Positions 62,032-64,000 of a stretch of 64,000 nucleotides of DNA are shown here, in pieces. Position 1 is the stretch's first letter; each line of letters opens with the position of its first letter. The position numbers and the translations under genes are program-made. The notes beneath the pieces are model-generated. The model did no database searches. It saw only the letters and a program-made list of their open reading frames with translations, and was not told the DNA's origin. Origin of the DNA: Streptomyces longwoodensis (GTDB lineage Bacteria > Actinomycetota > Actinomycetes > Streptomycetales > Streptomycetaceae); contig NZ_KQ948549.1 in assembly GCF_001514125.1 (NCBI RefSeq), positions 1,024,193 to 1,088,192 on the forward strand. Direction: 5' to 3'.

Positions 62032-62865
62032 ATGACCGCACGAGCCGTGGGTGCCACCCTCGCCGCCGGTGTCGCCGTCGCCCTGTCCGCCACCGCCGCC
62101 GCTCCCGCGTTCGCCCAGCCGGGCGCCGCGGGCGGGCAGGCCACAGTCTCCGTGCTGCACGCCGTACCGGGCCTGACGGTGGACGTGTACGCGGGCAACG
62201 ACGAGTTGATCCCCGACTTCAAGCCGGGCACCCTCACCGACCCGATGAAACTCGACGCCGGGTCCTACGACATCAAGATCTTCAAGGAGGGCGAGGGACC
62301 CGACGGGACGCCCGCCATCGAGAAGAAGGTCGACGTGCCCGCGGGCGCCGACGCCACCCTGGTCGCGCACCTGACGGCCGACGGCAAGCCCACGCTGGAC
62401 GCGTTCGTCAACGACGTGTCGAAGGTGCCGGCCGGCAAGGCCCGGCTCACCGTGCGCCACGTCGCCGCGGCACCCGCCGTCGACGTCCGCGCCAACGGCA
62501 CACCGCTGTTCAAGGGCCTCGTCAACCCCAAGGAGGCCAAGGGCGAGGTGGCGGCGGGCACGGTCAGCGCCGACGTCGTGCTCGCGGGCACCGACACCGT
62601 GGCGATCGGCCCCGCCGACCTGGACCTCGGCGAAGGCACCAACACCGTCGTCTACGCCTGGGGCAGCGCCGCCGACAAGAACCTGGCTCTGAAGACCCAG
62701 ACCCTGACCGGCATGCACTCCGCGCCGGGCGGGGTGGACGCCGGCGAGAGCGGACAGGCCGCCGCCCACAACGAACGCCTGCCGCTGGGCGCGCTGTCCC
62801 TGGGCGCCGTCTCCTTCCTGGCGGCCGCCGGCGTGCTGTACCGGCTGCGCACGACCTCGCGCTGA
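62032..62865 (+). CDS. DUF4397 cell-surface protein with sortase-like C-terminal anchor
   Basis: The 277-residue exported protein has a signal peptide (VGATLAAGVAVALSATAAAP, cut after AFA), two DUF4397 beta-sandwich repeats (SVLHAVPGLTVDVYAGNDEL; LTVRHVAAAPAVDVRANGTP), and a C-terminus with LPLGA, a hydrophobic helix (LSLGAVSFLAAAGVLY) and a basic tail RLRTTSR. That end has the shape of a cell-wall sorting signal. The class F sortase gene follows 154 bp downstream. GAAGGGA precedes ATG 62032. DUF4397 proteins are surface proteins of unknown ligand. Confidence 0.88.
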   Translation: MTARAVGATLAAGVAVALSATAAAPAFAQPGAAGGQATVSVLHAVPGLTVDVYAGNDELIPDFKPGTLTDPMKLDAGSYDIKIFKEGEGPDGTPAIEKKVDVPAGADATLVAHLTADGKPTLDAFVNDVSKVPAGKARLTVRHVAAAPAVDVRANGTPLFKGLVNPKEAKGEVAAGTVSADVVLAGTDTVAIGPADLDLGEGTNTVVYAWGSAADKNLALKTQTLTGMHSAPGGVDAGESGQAAAHNERLPLGALSLGAVSFLAAAGVLYRLRTTSR

Positions 62866-63019
62866 CCCGGGACCCGGACCGGTCCGCCGGTCCGCGCCCC
62901 CGGCCGACGTGGTGCGTCGCGAGCGTCAAGGCGCACCACGTCGGTCACACCGAGCCCCGCCCCCTCACGCCGCACCCCGCTCCGTCCCACCAGGCCCCAC
63001 CGTGAGAAGGAACCGCCGT

Positions 63020-63772
63020 ATGAACTGGCTCCGGTCCCGGCGCGGGCTGCTGACCGCCCTCGTCGTCGCGCTCTGCGGCCTCGCCGTGTCCACGGCGCTC
63101 GTGGTGCGCGCCGCCACCGGCACCGCACGGGGCGGCCCCGTCGACTTCGGCGCCGAGCCGCTCACGGATGCGGTGTCCACCGGACCCGCCTCCGGCCCGG
63201 TCACCGGGACGCCGGACACGGCCCCCGCCGCCGAGCCGGACGCGGCGTCCACAGCTCCGGGCGCCGCCGGCACGGCCGCGGGCGCCGAAGCGTCCCGCTG
63301 CCCGGCCGCCCGCGCGCCGCTCGCCGCCCCCACCCGGCTGCTGCTGCCGCGGCTGGACCTGAGCGCGGCCGTGGACCCCGTCGGCGTGGCGGACGACGGC
63401 ACGGTCGTGGTGCCGCGCGACCCGCGCCGGGTGGGCTGGTACCGCTTCTCCCCGCGGCCCGGCGCGTCCGGCGGGTCCTCCGTGATCGTCGGGCACGTCG
63501 ACTCCGACGACCGCGGCCTCGGCGTCCTCGTCGCGCTCGCCGAGGTGCGCGCGGGGGACCGGGTGAGCGTCGAGCGGGCGGACGGCAGCCGGGTGGACTA
63601 CCGGGTCGTGTCGCGCCGTACGGTCGCCAAGGAGGCGCTGGCGGCGTCCGGCGCCTTCCGCACGGAAGGGCCCGCCGTCCTGACGCTGGTCACCTGCACG
63701 GGACCGTACCTGCCGGACCAGGGGGGCTACCGCAACAACCTCGTCGTGACGGCCGTGGAGGCGTCGAAGTGA
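63020..63772 (+). CDS. Class F sortase
   Basis: The 250-residue membrane-bound transpeptidase has an N-terminal anchor (GLLTALVVALCGLAVSTALV), a disordered Ala/Pro/Thr linker (to about 100) and a sortase barrel with catalytic His in SVIVGHVDSDD, Cys in LTLVTCTGPY and Arg in GGYRNNLVV. Sortases cleave a C-terminal sorting motif and join the protein to the cell wall. The DUF4397 protein just upstream is its likely substrate. AAGGA lies nine bases before ATG 63020; GTG 63002 is in frame. Confidence 0.93.
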   Translation: MNWLRSRRGLLTALVVALCGLAVSTALVVRAATGTARGGPVDFGAEPLTDAVSTGPASGPVTGTPDTAPAAEPDAASTAPGAAGTAAGAEASRCPAARAPLAAPTRLLLPRLDLSAAVDPVGVADDGTVVVPRDPRRVGWYRFSPRPGASGGSSVIVGHVDSDDRGLGVLVALAEVRAGDRVSVERADGSRVDYRVVSRRTVAKEALAASGAFRTEGPAVLTLVTCTGPYLPDQGGYRNNLVVTAVEASK

Positions 63773-63819
63773 CCTCCGCATGGGGTGGCTCGCAGGTACT
63801 GGCGGCTAGTGTGTCCCGT

Positions 63820-64000
63820 GTGACCTCCGTTTCCGACGAGCACCTCGGCCTGGGCTTCGCCGACGGCGACGAAGCGTGCCTGAACGAGGCCTACCGCCGG
63901 TGGGGCGCCCTGGTGTTCACGGTGGCGGCGCGTCGGCTGGGCGACGCCGAGGAGGCCAAGGACGTCACCCAGCAGGTGTTCGTCGGCGCGTGGCGCGGCC
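63820..64000 (+). CDS. ECF-type RNA polymerase sigma factor, 5' part (runs off window)
   Basis: From GTG 63820 the visible 60 codons read VTSVSDEHLGLGFADGDEAC, then a region 2 core, NEAYRRWGALVFTVAARRLG and DAEEAKDVTQQVFVGAWRG. This is sigma-70 region 2 of an ECF factor. GTG 63811 is a possible earlier start. The gene follows the sortase by 47 bp, and the trio DUF4397-sortase-sigma recurs in Streptomyces as far as I recall. It may control these surface genes. The rest, including region 4, lies beyond the window. Confidence 0.88.
   Translation, partial: MTSVSDEHLGLGFADGDEACLNEAYRRWGALVFTVAARRLGDAEEAKDVTQQVFVGAWRG

Overview
This is a high-GC actinobacterial chromosome segment, almost certainly from a Streptomyces. 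GC is extreme at third codon positions, GTG starts and 4-base GTGA overlaps are common, and gene families such as paired XRE/MmyB-SDR, a ClpC-type ATPase, DUF4397-class F sortase-ECF sigma and a Nur-type nickel box point the same way. No tRNA, rRNA, CRISPR array or intact insertion sequence was seen. Five decayed genes (a HIT-family protein, a universal stress protein, a CBS/BON protein, an ECF sigma factor and a TetR regulator) suggest an accessory or chromosome-arm setting.

Layout. 0-7.3 kb: small redox genes with divergent regulators (TetX-like monooxygenase, NmrA-like reductases, TetR, XRE/MmyB, two SDRs). 7.3-11.8 kb: an MMPL exporter followed by a histidine kinase/LuxR response regulator pair. 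12.0-14.5 kb: a ClpC-type AAA+ unfoldase. 14.85-20.0 kb: a five-gene ABC importer operon on the minus strand, read as nikABCDE, with a Nur-box-like palindrome at its promoter. 20.2-24.9 kb: HAD phosphatase, transketolase, potassium channel and flavodoxin-like protein.

24.9-51.4 kb is the most notable part, a hypoxia/dormancy-type island. It encodes bifunctional AdhE, pyruvate phosphate dikinase, pyruvate formate-lyase and its activase, a zinc alcohol dehydrogenase, two flavin-nucleotide-binding proteins, a DevR/OsdR-like response regulator with a double-GAF DevS/OsdK-like kinase that keeps the heme-ligand histidine, several universal stress proteins, CBS/BON and cyclic-nucleotide-binding domain proteins, a GNAT-acyl-CoA synthetase fusion, a flavodoxin and a GH65 phosphorylase. 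GGGAC/GGGCC-N4-GGCCC palindromes resembling the mycobacterial DevR/DosR box recur in its intergenic regions. I infer one regulon: heme/redox sensing drives OsdK then OsdR, which induces mixed-acid type fermentation (formate, ethanol, acetate plus ATP) and stress proteins when respiration stalls.

51.4-64 kb: a sigma-factor remnant, GNAT acetyltransferase, DUF2235 hydrolase, SDR, a secreted protein made of two near-identical repeats, a membrane-anchored XRE protein, a TetR/aldo-keto reductase pair with a near-perfect 22-bp operator, an isochorismatase-like protein, cspA with a structured leader, a TetR remnant, and finally a DUF4397 surface protein, class F sortase and an ECF sigma factor that runs off the window end. 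All functional calls are made by reading the sequence; no database search was run.
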